Assembly: GCF_020229735.1 (NCBI RefSeq)
Contig: NZ_CP083457.1
Span: 186,001 to 250,000 of the forward strand
Direction of reading: 5' to 3'
DNA: 64,000 bases
Origin: Deinococcus taeanensis
GTDB taxonomy: Bacteria > Deinococcota > Deinococci > Deinococcales > Deinococcaceae
Position 1 is the first letter of the stretch; the number at the start of each line of letters is the position of its first letter. The notes beneath the pieces were generated by a model. The model searched no databases, was not told the origin of the DNA, and saw nothing but the letters and a program-made list of their open reading frames with translations. This document shows positions 1-8,038 of the stretch, piece after piece. The position numbers and the translations under genes were made by a program.

Positions 1-567
1 CCAGGGACAGCGCTGCCGCCCTCCTCTGATCGTCATACACGTGCGTGTACACCCGCATGGTCAGACTCGCATCCTGATGACCCAGTCGCTCCGCCACCGC
101 CTTGATGGGGACACCCTGCCGCACCAGCAGCGAAGCACATGTGTGTCGTAGGTCATGAATCCGGATGTCGGGCAGTCCCGCCTCCCGGACCAGGCGGTGG
201 AAGATCTTGACCAGAATCGACGGCAACTGGAACCGCCCCACAGTGGACGGAAACACGAGATCCATCTCTATTGGAGACCGCGCCTTCCACCTGGACAGTT
301 CCTGCCCCTGTCTGGTCTGGTGGGCTCTCAACACGTCGATTGTATCGGCAGACAGCAGGATGCGCCGCCGACTGGCAGAGGTTTTCGGTTCGTTCAGGAC
401 AGCACGAGACCCGCTCTGCACGAGGCTCTGCCGGATCCGCACCTCGCCTGATTCCAGCCCAAGGTCCTGCCAGCGCAGCCCCAGGAGCTCTCCACGGCGC
501 ATGCCTGTCGTCAGGGCCAGGTAGAACAGCGCGTACCAACGGGGATGCGTCTTCTTGCAGTGATCTA

Positions 568-676
568 TTGATCACGGCACAGGTTCGCCTTGCTCCCGTC
601 CAGCCCCGTCGGCGATCAAGCTCACCCAGACACCTGAAGTCCGGCGGCAACCAATACAAAGCTACGCCGTGATCAA
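568..676 (+). mobile_element. 109-bp MITE with IS630-like terminal repeats, copy A
   Basis: The element starts TTGATCACGGC and ends with GCCGTGATCAA, giving perfect 11-bp terminal inverted repeats. It is flanked by TA on both sides (566-567 and 677-678), the target duplication expected of IS630/Tc1-mariner transposition. It has no coding capacity. Copy B at 825-933 is the same length, inverted, and differs at about three bases. The tips closely resemble those of the IS630-type element at 25294-26337 (TTGATAACGGC), so that kind of transposase may mobilise it. Confidence 0.88.
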
Positions 677-824
677 TAAGAAGTGTCGTGCCTGGACTGG
701 CGTCCAGACCTTCATTTCATGTCTGGTCCGCTTCGGTGCTTTCACGCGGGCCGCTGGATTGTATGGGCGTAACCCCCAGTCCACAGCCTGCCCCAACGTC
801 AACTTCACCAGTCGAAGGGCCATA

Positions 825-933
825 TTGATCACGGCGTTGCTTTGTCTCGGTTGCCGCCGGACTTCAGGTGTCTGGGTGAGCTTGATCGCCGACGGGGCTG
901 GACGGGAGCAAGGCGAACCTGTGCCGTGATCAA
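825..933 (-). mobile_element. 109-bp MITE with IS630-like terminal repeats, copy B (inverted)
   Basis: This is an inverted copy of the element at 568-676, with the same length and about 97% identity by eye; the differences cluster near one end. Its left flank is TA (823-824) but its right flank reads AA, so one target duplication has mutated. It splits the integrase within its core-binding domain. Finding both copies 148 bp apart in one gene in opposite orientation suggests either two independent insertions or a local hop. Confidence 0.88.
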
Positions 934-1406
934 AAATGCCTGGGTGCGCGTGGCCCCGTCTGTAAGCCACTGAAGGACCAGCCGTTCTACGTGCAGGGGC
1001 GCCAGTAGGTGAATGGGCATCTGGATGATGGCGGATGGTTCCAGGTACTTGCGGATGAGCCGCTGGTATTCCAGCCAGGTTTTCTCCCGTACGTGGGGCT
1101 TGCGCAATTCCAGCCACTGCTGCAGGAACGAGCCGTACGTCATGCTGGGCACCAGTTCGTCCGCGGCACCCGACACGTCCGGTTGCAGCAGTGGGGTGGT
1201 CTGGAGCCTGAGCCACTCTTCTGCTTGTGGGTGGGTGCCAAACCGCGCTGAGATTCTGCGCCGTTTTCCCTGCCGGTCTACCGGAAGTGAATACACGGCG
1301 ACGAATCTGCCTGCGCGCTGCTGGATGCTGCCTGTTCCGTTTCCTCTCTTGGGCATGTGGCCCTCGCTTTCCCTTCGTCTGGCGAAGGGAAAGCCGATCT
1401 GGCAGC

Positions 1407-2326
1407 CTACCGCCAGCTTCGCTGTTCTGGATTCCAGTGCCCCTCCGACAGCCCAGAGAGCAGGACTGGAACGTAGAACGCCTGCAACAGGATCCAGATG
1501 TCAGGCAGGGCCGGCGCAGTAAACCGGGTGCGCCGCAGGTAGTGCGCCCACTGACGGGTCAGGCCCGCATCTTCCGCGAACTCAGGGCTGAGCACGGCGG
1601 GAATGTCCTGCACGGGCGTTCCCCGTGCCTTGAAACTGGACTGGAGTGCCTGGCTGACCACACCAGCCTCAAAGGGTTCTTGGTTGAGGATGATCTGGAG
1701 ATCGTAGAGATCCTTCATGCGCGTTGTGGCCGCGCCCCGCTCGACCAACGCAGCGAACTTCTCGGTGATGACGGTTTCAACGAATAGGCGTTGATCGTCA
1801 CCGCTTCAGGCAGCAGCAGCGCCGGGAACTCAAGTTTCACGGGCGCTGGGGTGATGACGTTGCCAAAGGACACGTCGATCTGCAACACGATGCGGGAGGT
1901 ATCAAGCTGCCCGGTGAGACGAACGCCTACACCAGGGTATTCCAGCCCTTCGTTGATGGGCTGCACCTGGATGCTGTCTGCGTCGAAGGTCAGACCGTCA
2001 TCCATGTCCACGGCACAGATGGCCTTCAGAACAGACAGGAGCCGCTCCGGGGTATTGGGCGTTCCCCGGGCGGCCAGGTCAATGTCCTCCGTGGGTCTGG
2101 CGACCTGGCCGTACCGGGCAAACAGGCTGAGGGCGCCTTTCAGGACGAATTGATGGGCGTATGGACTGGCCATCAGCCGTGCGAGGAACCCCTGCTGGGT
2201 GTAGAGCAGCAGCATGCTGCTGCTTGGGTGGTGCATGTACACGTTTTTTCCCAGATTCTTCAGTCTGGCCCGGATGCTTTCCGCGCGGCGGCGGGCCTGG
2301 AGGTGTTCTTCAGTGGTCCTGGTCAT
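1407..2326 (-). pseudogene. abiEii: AbiEii-type nucleotidyltransferase toxin, frameshifted
   Basis: The first reading frame (2326 to about 1785) carries the nucleotidyltransferase core: FVLKGALSLF followed by RPTEDIDLAARG, the G(A)L...DxD pattern of AbiEii toxins. The rest (LVERGAATTRMKDLYDL...) lies in another frame down to 1407. Inserting one base near 1781 would restore YSVETVITEKFAALVERG, so a single-base deletion (or sequencing error) breaks the gene. The start at 2326 is chosen because GGAGG stands eight bases upstream; it overlaps the end of abiEi by 17 bases, implying coupled translation. Known AbiEii enzymes are growth-arresting toxins acting on tRNA or nucleotides, neutralised by AbiEi. 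If the frameshift is real the toxin is dead and the antitoxin is an orphan. Confidence 0.85.
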
Positions 2327-2939
2327 GGAGCAGCACCTCCAGGTCACGCCGAAGGTGTTGATCCTGTCCGAGGGTCTTTGCCATCTGAAGGAGGGCCGTG
2401 GGACTGCCCAGGCGCCGCTGCAGGTATTTTTTCAGACCTTCCAGGTACAGTTCCCGTCCGTACTTCGGCGCGTAACGGAGCAGGTCCACCAGAGTTTTTT
2501 CCGGGGAGTACGTCTGAAGCGCCCGTCCGGCGACGTCTACGCTCACCACACCGGTCTGATACGCCTTGGGTCGGAAGTAGAACACGTCCACTTGCGGGGA
2601 ATCGAGGTCCGGGAAGTGCTTGTTGGCGGGAATCGCGAACTGGAGGGCAGCGGGTCGGGTGGTCGTGAGTCCGTGCAGGTTGAGGGCTGTGGCCAGGCAG
2701 GGACGGGCAAAGGGTACACGGAGTTGCACCTCGAGTAAATCGACGGCGGTGCTGTTGGTCGGTCCGGTGTGTGCTTCCGGGTGGCGGTAGACGCCTCGTT
2801 GGAGTCGTTCGATCACGCCTTGCCGTTCCAAGAGGGTGAGGTACATGGTGGGAATGCTGGCCTGACGGACGTCCTGGCTGGTGAGGTAGCCACCATGGGC
2901 CTGGAAGAGTTGGAGAAGGGCTTGTTGCGGGTCAGTCAC
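2310..2939 (-). CDS. abiEi: AbiEi-type antitoxin / transcriptional repressor
   Basis: This 209-residue protein starts with a winged-helix region (residues about 1-60: LLQLFQAHGGYLTSQDV..., then ERQGVIERLQRGVYR), the layout of AbiEi antitoxins, followed by the AbiEi C-terminal domain (SPEKTLVDLLRYAPKYG). It lies immediately upstream of, and overlaps, the toxin gene, the standard AbiE operon order. Known AbiEi proteins both neutralise the toxin and repress their own operon by binding inverted repeats; a matching repeat is present at 2977-2999. The start used is a GTG; nearby alternatives cannot be excluded. Confidence 0.85.
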   Translation of the reverse strand: MTDPQQALLQLFQAHGGYLTSQDVRQASIPTMYLTLLERQGVIERLQRGVYRHPEAHTGPTNSTAVDLLEVQLRVPFARPCLATALNLHGLTTTRPAALQFAIPANKHFPDLDSPQVDVFYFRPKAYQTGVVSVDVAGRALQTYSPEKTLVDLLRYAPKYGRELYLEGLKKYLQRRLGSPTALLQMAKTLGQDQHLRRDLEVLLHDQDH

Positions 2940-2976
2940 ATGATCATCTCTTTGCGAAATCTAGGTCATTTCAGGT

Positions 2977-2999
2977 GATTTGCATAGATTTTGCAAATC
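2977..2999. promoter_or_regulatory. Palindromic operator upstream of abiE operon
   Basis: GATTTGCA and TGCAAATC form a perfect 8-bp inverted repeat with a 7-base spacer, 38 bases upstream of the abiEi start. A degenerate third half-site (TTTGCGAAATC, 2951-2961) lies closer to the gene. Position and symmetry fit an AbiEi autoregulatory operator; this is inferred, not shown. Confidence 0.6.
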
Positions 3000-3099
3000 C
3001 ATCAGAACCAGAACAGAACCGCCCCACATCTGAGGATAGGGGCACAGCAGCGTCGGGTACGGCGGAGTACGGTTGCCAAGGCGTGCGCGAAGCCACTCG

Positions 3100-3222
3100 T
3101 GGGAGAGGCAGCCACAGCCGAGGATCATGCTCTTGCTGCCTGCTCGGCGGCTGCTTGGTGCGGGCGCAAGAGAGAAGCCGCCCCACGTCCCAGAAGGGAG
3201 GGTGAAGCGGCTGGTAGTTGAG
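3100..3222 (+). repeat. Relic of a gene 3' end, also present at 22825-22955
   Basis: The plus strand encodes the tail EAATAEDHALAACSAAAW...REAAPRPRREGEAAGS, followed by stop. A clearly related tail (EEAATAEAHALVLAVYSAGAW...SEAAPRPRREGGAAGS) ends at about 22955. Both are detached from any convincing complete gene. I do not recognise the family. Apart from the operator and this relic, nothing else is visible between 2940 and 3228. Confidence 0.5.
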
Positions 3223-3228
3223 GCCTGA

Positions 3229-3801
3229 CTACCCGTCAAAACTGGGCATGAGGGCCTGAAGTGCCCGCCAGGACGCAGGTGACGGGTGGAGCAGGAGATC
3301 CTGGAGATGATCGAGGCCCAGTCGGAACACGGACACCATGCGGTGTCCGTGTTTCTTGCGTTTCACGGGCTGCCTGGTGGCCAGGAGCTGGCCCGTCACA
3401 CAGGCCCAGATAAAGGCGGCGGACACGCACGTGAGCAAGGTTGACACGCGCTCGGCCTGCGTCAGGCCGGTGTCTTCCAGATTGAACCCCCGGTTTTTAA
3501 GGCTGAGTGCAGGTTTTCTGCCTGCCAGCGCTGCGCATAACGGCGGAGATTCACGGAAGCGTGGCCCCGGTACGCGAGGTACAAGACTTCGCCAGCGGCA
3601 TTCTTGGTGGCACACAGGCGCAAGGACACGCCGTAAACGACCATCCGGCGGTGCCAGCGGCGAATCTTGCCCGTCTGGAGCTTTTTGAAGCACGCCCAGA
3701 CCGGCAGTTTTCCGGTCCCGATGGTGGCTGTTGCCGGGAGGCGAATACAGGGCGCAATGCCGTGCTGATCCAAAAATGTGAACCACGACTTGCCGATGAA
3801 C
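3229..3801 (-). pseudogene. IS4-family transposase, C-terminal remnant with frameshift
   Basis: Minus-strand frames together encode FIGKSWFTFLDQHGIAPCIRLP..., then YAQRWQAENLHSALK, then NRGFNLEDTGLTQAERVSTLL..., ending in LMPSFDG. The RW..EN...LK..GFNLE pattern is the C-terminal catalytic region (YREK-type) of IS4 transposases. The frame changes near 3490. The N-terminal half is missing because the IS6 element beginning at 3802 interrupts it. A remnant of the N-terminal half of a similar transposase is present at 22266-22650. Confidence 0.75.
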
Positions 3802-4612
3802 GGTTGTGGCAAGTTGTCGACCTCAAAGAAGCAGAGGGGACCCGAGCACGCAGGCGGCCTGACCTTCAAGCCGCCTGTTGCACGACCTGCTGCCACGTCT
3901 TGAAGGCCTCTTCTTGGAGAGAACGGCGTTGGGAAGCCGGGAGGGTGGAGCGAGCGGAATGGTGAAGGTTCGAGACTCGAGCGTGCAGGTCGAGGAAGCC
4001 CTGCGCTCGTGGTCGTGATCTGAACCCCCACTGCTGACGTTCCTGCCGTCGTGTGGGGCGGTGGGATTGCTCGATCAAATTGTTGCAACGGGCGGTGGAG
4101 ATCACTTGGATGTGCTCCACAGCGTGGAGCACGGGGAGTTCCCGGATGGCCGCACCATAGCTCCAGAGCTTGTCGGTGTGAATGATCTCCGGCACGTCGT
4201 ACTCCCTCAGAAGCCGGGAGAAGAACACTTTGGCGGCCTCCGTGTCACGGTGTTGCTGCAACAAGACGTCCAACACGGCTCCGTGTTCTTCGACCGCCCG
4301 CCACAGCCAGTGTTTGACACCGCCGACGTCCACGCACATTTCATCAAGGTGCCACCGGGAACCACGTCGTGGTTCCCGGTGACGGAGGCCCTGGGCGAAG
4401 AGATCGCTGAACTTGATGCACCACGAGCGGATGGATTCACGGGTCACGCAGATGCCCCGCTCCAGCAGCAGTTCTTCGACATCTCGGTAACTCAGGGTGA
4501 AGCGGTGGTACATCCACACCGCGTAGCCGATGACCGCCAGGGGGAACCGGTAGCCGGGGAGCTTCTGACCGCTCAACACCGCGTCACACTACCCCAACAA
4601 CTTGCCACAACC
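3802..4612 (-). mobile_element. IS6-family insertion sequence, copy 1 (811 bp)
   Basis: The element has terminal inverted repeats beginning GGTTGTGGCAAGTTGT at 3802 and ending with the complement at 4612. It is the same length as, and its transposase is identical in protein sequence to, copy 2 at 6709-7519, which is inverted relative to it. The 8-bp flanks do not match between the two sides or across the pair, so a simple composite-transposon insertion is not demonstrated. Confidence 0.9.
3866..4579 (-). CDS. IS6-family (IS26-like) DDE transposase, copy 1
   Basis: The 237-residue protein has the IS6 layout: an N-terminal helix-turn-helix (YRDVEELLLERGICVTRESIRSW) and a DDE catalytic domain with Asp in WHLDEMCVDV, Asp in IIHTDKLWSYG and Glu in NNLIEQSHRPTRRQE. 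Length is normal for the family. The start is a GTG close to the right terminus. IS6 elements move by replicative or cointegrate transposition, and inverted pairs can flip or mobilise the DNA between them. Confidence 0.93.
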   Translation of the reverse strand: MLSGQKLPGYRFPLAVIGYAVWMYHRFTLSYRDVEELLLERGICVTRESIRSWCIKFSDLFAQGLRHREPRRGSRWHLDEMCVDVGGVKHWLWRAVEEHGAVLDVLLQQHRDTEAAKVFFSRLLREYDVPEIIHTDKLWSYGAAIRELPVLHAVEHIQVISTARCNNLIEQSHRPTRRQERQQWGFRSRPRAQGFLDLHARVSNLHHSARSTLPASQRRSLQEEAFKTWQQVVQQAA

Positions 4613-4674
4613 CGTCCAACCGGGTCTGACGCCAGGTGGCATCACGGCCTCAATGGTGCCGTGGCAGGACTTAC

Positions 4675-5202
4675 TCATGGCGTGTGTTCGACAGCCAGAA
4701 GATCGGCGAGGGTGATGCCTTCGGCGGCCAGCATTCCGGCAATGGTGGGCCGGACCTCGTACAGGTCATGCAACCTCACCACGGGTGGGTATACGGGGGC
4801 ATCAGGGGCCGTCGCCTGCGTCCAGCCCGCCTCCTTCCACCGTTGCAAGATCGCCAGAAAGTGAGCACCCAAAAAGGGCTGGGCCCGTTGAAACCACCAC
4901 GCCCGTTGACCTTCGATGAGTTGGATGTCTGCAAAGCCCACCACGCCCTGGTCCTCAGCCGCGAACATCGCATCCACGAACACGAAGGCCCGCGTCAGTG
5001 CTGCGTCCCGGAGGGGACTGGGGCGCAGCGCCAGCAGGACGTCCAGGTAGACCTCCAGCACCCAGCTGGTCCCGAGGTACTGGAGCGGAACGCCATTCTC
5101 ACTGACTATATCGTCCTCGCACATCAGAGCCATGGGCCGTGAAAGCTCCGGGAGAGCCTGGACGAGGTGTTCGTGCAGGCGGGCAAAGGTCAGGTCGCTC
5201 AC
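4675..5202 (-). CDS. Protein of unknown family, coupled to macro-domain gene
   Basis: This 175-residue acidic protein starts with a GTG whose last two bases are the first two of the macro gene's TGA stop (GTGA), so the two are almost certainly co-translated. I do not recognise a family. Visible features are an alpha-helical, Ala/Leu-rich sequence, a central stretch QYLGTSWVLEVYLDVLLAL, and an aromatic patch RAWWFQRAQPFLG. No signal peptide or membrane segment is apparent. Tight coupling to the ADP-ribose-binding macro protein suggests a joint function, perhaps as partner or substrate. Confidence 0.65.
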   Translation of the reverse strand: MSDLTFARLHEHLVQALPELSRPMALMCEDDIVSENGVPLQYLGTSWVLEVYLDVLLALRPSPLRDAALTRAFVFVDAMFAAEDQGVVGFADIQLIEGQRAWWFQRAQPFLGAHFLAILQRWKEAGWTQATAPDAPVYPPVVRLHDLYEVRPTIAGMLAAEGITLADLLAVEHTP

Positions 5203-5702
5203 GGACGCGGTGGGAGGTCGTACACCGTGACCCTTACGCCCTGGCCCGTCAGTTCTTCCTGCACGATGCCCTCGATCACCGTCCAGTTCCCGCCTGCAAG
5301 GCCGGCACCGATGCGGGGCATGTGCACGCTCGCCTGATGCTCCTGGGCGAAGGCACGGACCCGGTTGAGCCCCTCCCGGATCGCGTCGTACCGGACTGGC
5401 GGCACGCGGGTCGGGCGCGCCTGACGGGCGATGTCGTGCGGCCCGATCAGGTTCGCAACCCAGAAGGTGGGTTCCACTTCCACGAACTGCACGCGGCCCA
5501 GTTCGAACGGCTCCTCGCCCGTGGCCTGCCCCTTCGCCCAAGCACGGTAGGTGGCCTCGGGGGCCTTAAAGCGTCGGGACAGGGCCAGGACAAAGCCGGC
5601 GCCCCAATGGCCCTGATCGTTGCAGACGTGGACCAGCACCCTGGGGTCCGTGCCTTCAGGTTGCGTGGCATCGCCGGTGCGGTAGGTCAGCATGCGAGTC
5701 AT
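5199..5702 (-). CDS. Macro-domain protein (ADP-ribose binding / de-ADP-ribosylation)
   Basis: The 167-residue protein is a stand-alone macro domain. It opens with the first strand (MLTYRTGDATQP), then LVHVCNDQGHWGAGFVLALSRRF, in which Asn and the G-x-G segment form the ADP-ribose pocket, and later HMPRIGAGLAGGNW, the second ligand loop. The pattern is nearest to TARG1/DarG-like macro domains, which remove ADP-ribose from DNA or protein or process ADP-ribose 1-phosphate. It overlaps the next gene (4675-5202) and is divergent from the ATP-grasp gene at 5787. There is no adjacent DarT-like transferase in the cargo, so a DarTG pair is not shown. Confidence 0.85.
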   Translation of the reverse strand: MTRMLTYRTGDATQPEGTDPRVLVHVCNDQGHWGAGFVLALSRRFKAPEATYRAWAKGQATGEEPFELGRVQFVEVEPTFWVANLIGPHDIARQARPTRVPPVRYDAIREGLNRVRAFAQEHQASVHMPRIGAGLAGGNWTVIEGIVQEELTGQGVRVTVYDLPPRP

Positions 5703-5774
5703 CGTCGCATGGCGTCGCCGGGAGCGCCTCTGTGCAATGGCAGAGGGTCATGAGATGACGGAGCATGGCTCGCC

Positions 5775-5787
5775 TACACTGGCGCCA
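5775..5787 (+). promoter_or_regulatory. Leaderless promoter of the ATP-grasp gene
   Basis: TACACT at 5775-5780 lies exactly six bases before the ATG at 5787, and no ribosome binding site is visible. This is the spacing expected if transcription starts at the A of the start codon. The -35 region is weak. Confidence 0.5.
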
Positions 5788-6707
5788 TGCTGCTGTTCCC
5801 CGCTGAACCCTTTGCCGGGCGTGTCCCGGACGAGGCCTACGCCGACGAGCTCCAGGAAGCCGAACGTCATGACCTGAGCGCCGCGCTGCTGGATTTCGAG
5901 GCACTCGAAAGCGGAGACGTCAAGCAGGCGCTGCGCTGGGTGCCGGCCGCGGCCGAACCTGGCGTGGCGGTGTTCCGGGGCTGGATGATGAAGCCTGAAA
6001 CGTACGCCACCCTGTATGACGCGCTGAAGGCACGCGGGTGGCACCTCGTGAACACGCCCGAGCAGTACGTGTACGCGCATCACCTTCCTCGGTCGTACGG
6101 CGACATCGCGGATGTGACGCCTGCCACCGACTGGGTGGCCGCAGCGACACCCGCCGAGGTCGATCGTGAGGAGGTGAAGGCCATCCTCGAATCGTTCGGC
6201 CCGCAGCCACTCATCGTCAAGGATTACGTGAAGTCCCGCAAACATGAATGGGACGAAGCCTGCTTCATCCCAGATGCCACGGACATTGAACCGGCGATGC
6301 AGGTGATCGAAACCTTCCTCAGCCGGCAGGGCGAGCAGTTCCAGGGCGGAGTGGTCCTGCGCGCCTTCGAGCCCTTCAAGGCGCTCGGCACGCATTCCCG
6401 CAGCGGCATGCCCCTCACCCAGGAATACCGCCTGTTTGTCCATGACGGGGAGGTGATCAGCAGCGACATGTACTGGGAAGAAGGCGATTACCCCGAAGCA
6501 GCCCTCCCCCTGGAGCGTTTTGTAGAGGTCGCGCGCCGTGTGAACAGCCGCCTGTTCACGATGGACGTGGCGCAGCGCGAGGACGGGGAGTGGCTGGTCG
6601 TGGAGCTCGGCGATGGTCAGGTGGCGGGCTTGCCGGAACGGGCGGACCGGGCGCAGTTGTACGGTGCGCTCGCGCACCTGCTGTCAAAAACGACCAGGAG
6701 TGAGTGA
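5787..6707 (+). CDS. ATP-grasp domain protein (R2K-clade-like)
   Basis: The 306-residue protein has the features of the R2K ATP-grasp clade: an N-terminal domain with RGWMMKPETYATLYDALKARGW and HHLPRSYG, a nucleotide-binding region with LIVKDYVKSRKHEWDEACFI (conserved Lys residues), GGVVLRAFEPF, then the metal-binding C-terminal part QEYRLFVHDGEVISSDMYW and DVAQREDGEWLVVELGDGQVAGLP. ATP-grasp enzymes ligate a carboxylate to an amine or similar acceptor through an acyl phosphate. R2K members are common in phages and mobile DNA, and their substrates are mostly unknown. The gene is divergent from the macro-domain operon and ends two bases before IS6 copy 2. Confidence 0.75.
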   Translation: MLLFPAEPFAGRVPDEAYADELQEAERHDLSAALLDFEALESGDVKQALRWVPAAAEPGVAVFRGWMMKPETYATLYDALKARGWHLVNTPEQYVYAHHLPRSYGDIADVTPATDWVAAATPAEVDREEVKAILESFGPQPLIVKDYVKSRKHEWDEACFIPDATDIEPAMQVIETFLSRQGEQFQGGVVLRAFEPFKALGTHSRSGMPLTQEYRLFVHDGEVISSDMYWEEGDYPEAALPLERFVEVARRVNSRLFTMDVAQREDGEWLVVELGDGQVAGLPERADRAQLYGALAHLLSKTTRSE

Positions 6708-6708
6708 G

Positions 6709-7519
6709 GGTTGTGGCAAGTTGTTGGGGTAGTGTGACGCGGTGTTGAGCGGTCAGAAGCTCCCCGGCTACCGGTTCCCCCTGGCGGTCATCGGCTACGC
6801 GGTGTGGATGTACCACCGCTTCACCCTGAGTTACCGAGATGTCGAAGAACTGCTGCTGGAGCGGGGCATCTGCGTGACCCGTGAATCCATCCGCTCGTGG
6901 TGCATCAAGTTCAGCGATCTCTTCGCCCAGGGCCTCCGTCACCGGGAACCACGACGTGGTTCCCGGTGGCACCTTGATGAAATGTGCGTGGACGTCGGCG
7001 GTGTCAAACACTGGCTGTGGCGGGCGGTCGAAGAACACGGAGCCGTGTTGGACGTCTTGTTGCAGCAACACCGTGACACGGAGGCCGCCAAAGTGTTCTT
7101 CTCCCGGCTTCTGAGGGAGTACGACGTGCCGGAGATCATTCACACCGACAAGCTCTGGAGCTATGGTGCGGCCATCCGGGAACTCCCCGTGCTCCACGCT
7201 GTGGAGCACATCCAAGTGATCTCCACCGCCCGTTGCAACAATTTGATCGAGCAATCCCACCGCCCCACACGACGGCAGGAACGTCAGCAGTGGGGGTTCA
7301 GATCACGACCACGAGCGCAGGGCTTCCTCGACCTGCACGCTCGAGTCTCGAACCTTCACCATTCCGCTCGCTCCACCCTCCCGGCTTCCCAACGCCGTTC
7401 TCTCCAAGAAGAGGCCTTCAAGACGTGGCAGCAGGTCGTGCAACAGGCGGCTTGAAGGTCAGGCCGCCTGCGTGCTCGGGTCCCCTCTGCTTCTTTGAGG
7501 TCGACAACTTGCCACAACC
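6709..7519 (+). mobile_element. IS6-family insertion sequence, copy 2 (811 bp, inverted relative to copy 1)
   Basis: Terminal repeats GGTTGTGGCAAGTTGTTG at 6709 and the complement ending at 7519 bound the element. Its transposase matches copy 1 residue for residue, so the two were produced recently or are kept identical by recombination. Together they bracket the cargo at 4613-6708. Confidence 0.9.
6742..7455 (+). CDS. IS6-family (IS26-like) DDE transposase, copy 2
   Basis: This is a 237-residue protein identical to the one at 3866-4579, with the same N-terminal helix-turn-helix and DDE residues. The start is a GTG 33 bases inside the left terminus of the element. Both copies appear intact and therefore potentially active. 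Confidence 0.93.
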   Translation: MLSGQKLPGYRFPLAVIGYAVWMYHRFTLSYRDVEELLLERGICVTRESIRSWCIKFSDLFAQGLRHREPRRGSRWHLDEMCVDVGGVKHWLWRAVEEHGAVLDVLLQQHRDTEAAKVFFSRLLREYDVPEIIHTDKLWSYGAAIRELPVLHAVEHIQVISTARCNNLIEQSHRPTRRQERQQWGFRSRPRAQGFLDLHARVSNLHHSARSTLPASQRRSLQEEAFKTWQQVVQQAA

Positions 7520-7585
7520 CAGGTGACCGTCAAGAACCGGGTGGATACCGCCCGGTTCAACCTGCTGCTCCGCTGAGGCCCTCCC

Positions 7586-7774
7586 ATGCAGATCACGCCG
7601 CTCACCCGCCACGTCACCGCCGGCCTCGCCATCGTAGGCCTGGGCGGCCTCAGCCTCTGGGCGGTGACACGCGAACAAGCCTGGACATCCGAACAGCGCT
7701 CCACACTCCAGGGTCTCTCCCTTCAGAGCCTGCTCCGCCTCCCGCCCGACCCCAGCAACCGCCACGCCCAGACC
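7586..7774 (+). pseudogene. Di-heme cytochrome c peroxidase, N-terminal fragment
   Basis: The plus strand encodes a signal-anchor (MQITPLTRHVTAGLAIVGLG) followed by LRLPPDPSNRHA, the conserved opening of bacterial di-heme cytochrome c peroxidase/MauG proteins just before the first heme domain. The homology stops at about 7774; everything with heme-binding CxxCH motifs is missing. The short stretch before it (7521-7577, VTVKNRVDTARFNLLLR then stop) looks like the end of an upstream gene. The downstream junction joins an oppositely oriented fragment. Confidence 0.6.
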
Positions 7775-7776
7775 GG

Positions 7777-8038
7777 CCGGGTTGATGACCTCGGCGCCCC
7801 AGCCGCTCTCCCCGGCGGTCATCAGGAGTTGCGGGTCGTGAAGGCCCTGGCCGTTGTCGCGTACGCGCAGCACCAGGCCGTCCAGCGTGAAGTCGACAGT
7901 GATCGCGCCGGCGCGCAGCGCGTTTTGCAGCAGTTCCTGAATGGTGGCGGGCAGCCCCCCGAAAAAACGCGTGGGCAGTTGACGCAGCAGGCCGCTGCTG
8001 AGGCGAGGGGTGACGGAAGGTGCGGGGGATGCAGTCAT
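7777..8038 (-). pseudogene. GHKL-type ATPase, N-terminal fragment
   Basis: Minus-strand translation from the ATG at 8038 gives FFGGLPATIQELLQNALRAGA (N box with the metal-binding Asn) and LRVRDNGQGL (G1 box), the ATP-lid start of HSP90/MutL/histidine-kinase-type ATPases. The homology ends at about 7777, where the reading frame runs antisense through the peroxidase fragment. Only about 90 residues of domain remain, so it cannot be functional. From 8039 to 8400 I see no convincing gene. Confidence 0.6.

Larger units (their letters stand above)
1..1356 (-). pseudogene. Tyrosine recombinase (phage/plasmid integrase), interrupted by two MITEs and running off the window
   Basis: Read on the minus strand, three segments rebuild one integrase. 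Positions 1356-934 encode the N-terminal arm-binding and core-binding start (MPKRGNGTGSI...), 824-677 encode the rest of the core-binding domain (LGQAVDWGLRPYNPAARVK), and 567-1 encode the catalytic domain. The catalytic part shows the Arg of GMRRGELLGL, the HDLRHT box, LGH, and the nucleophilic Tyr in MRVYTHVYDD near position 45. The C-terminal residues probably lie just beyond base 1. Two 109-bp elements (568-676 and 825-933) separate the segments and add stops and frame changes, so no intact recombinase can be made. Removing the right-hand element and joining the flanks restores an in-frame TRTQAFMALR. Such integrases insert phages or integrative elements, so this is probably a relic of an old integration event. 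Confidence in family is high. Confidence 0.9.

Noticed and set aside
5199..5702. A DarTG toxin-antitoxin pair
   Set aside because: The macro domain is present but no DarT-like ADP-ribosyltransferase is adjacent.
3802..7519. Simple IS6 composite transposon with target duplication
   Set aside because: The 8-bp outer flanks of the two copies do not match, so a single transposition event is not shown, although the cargo arrangement is real.
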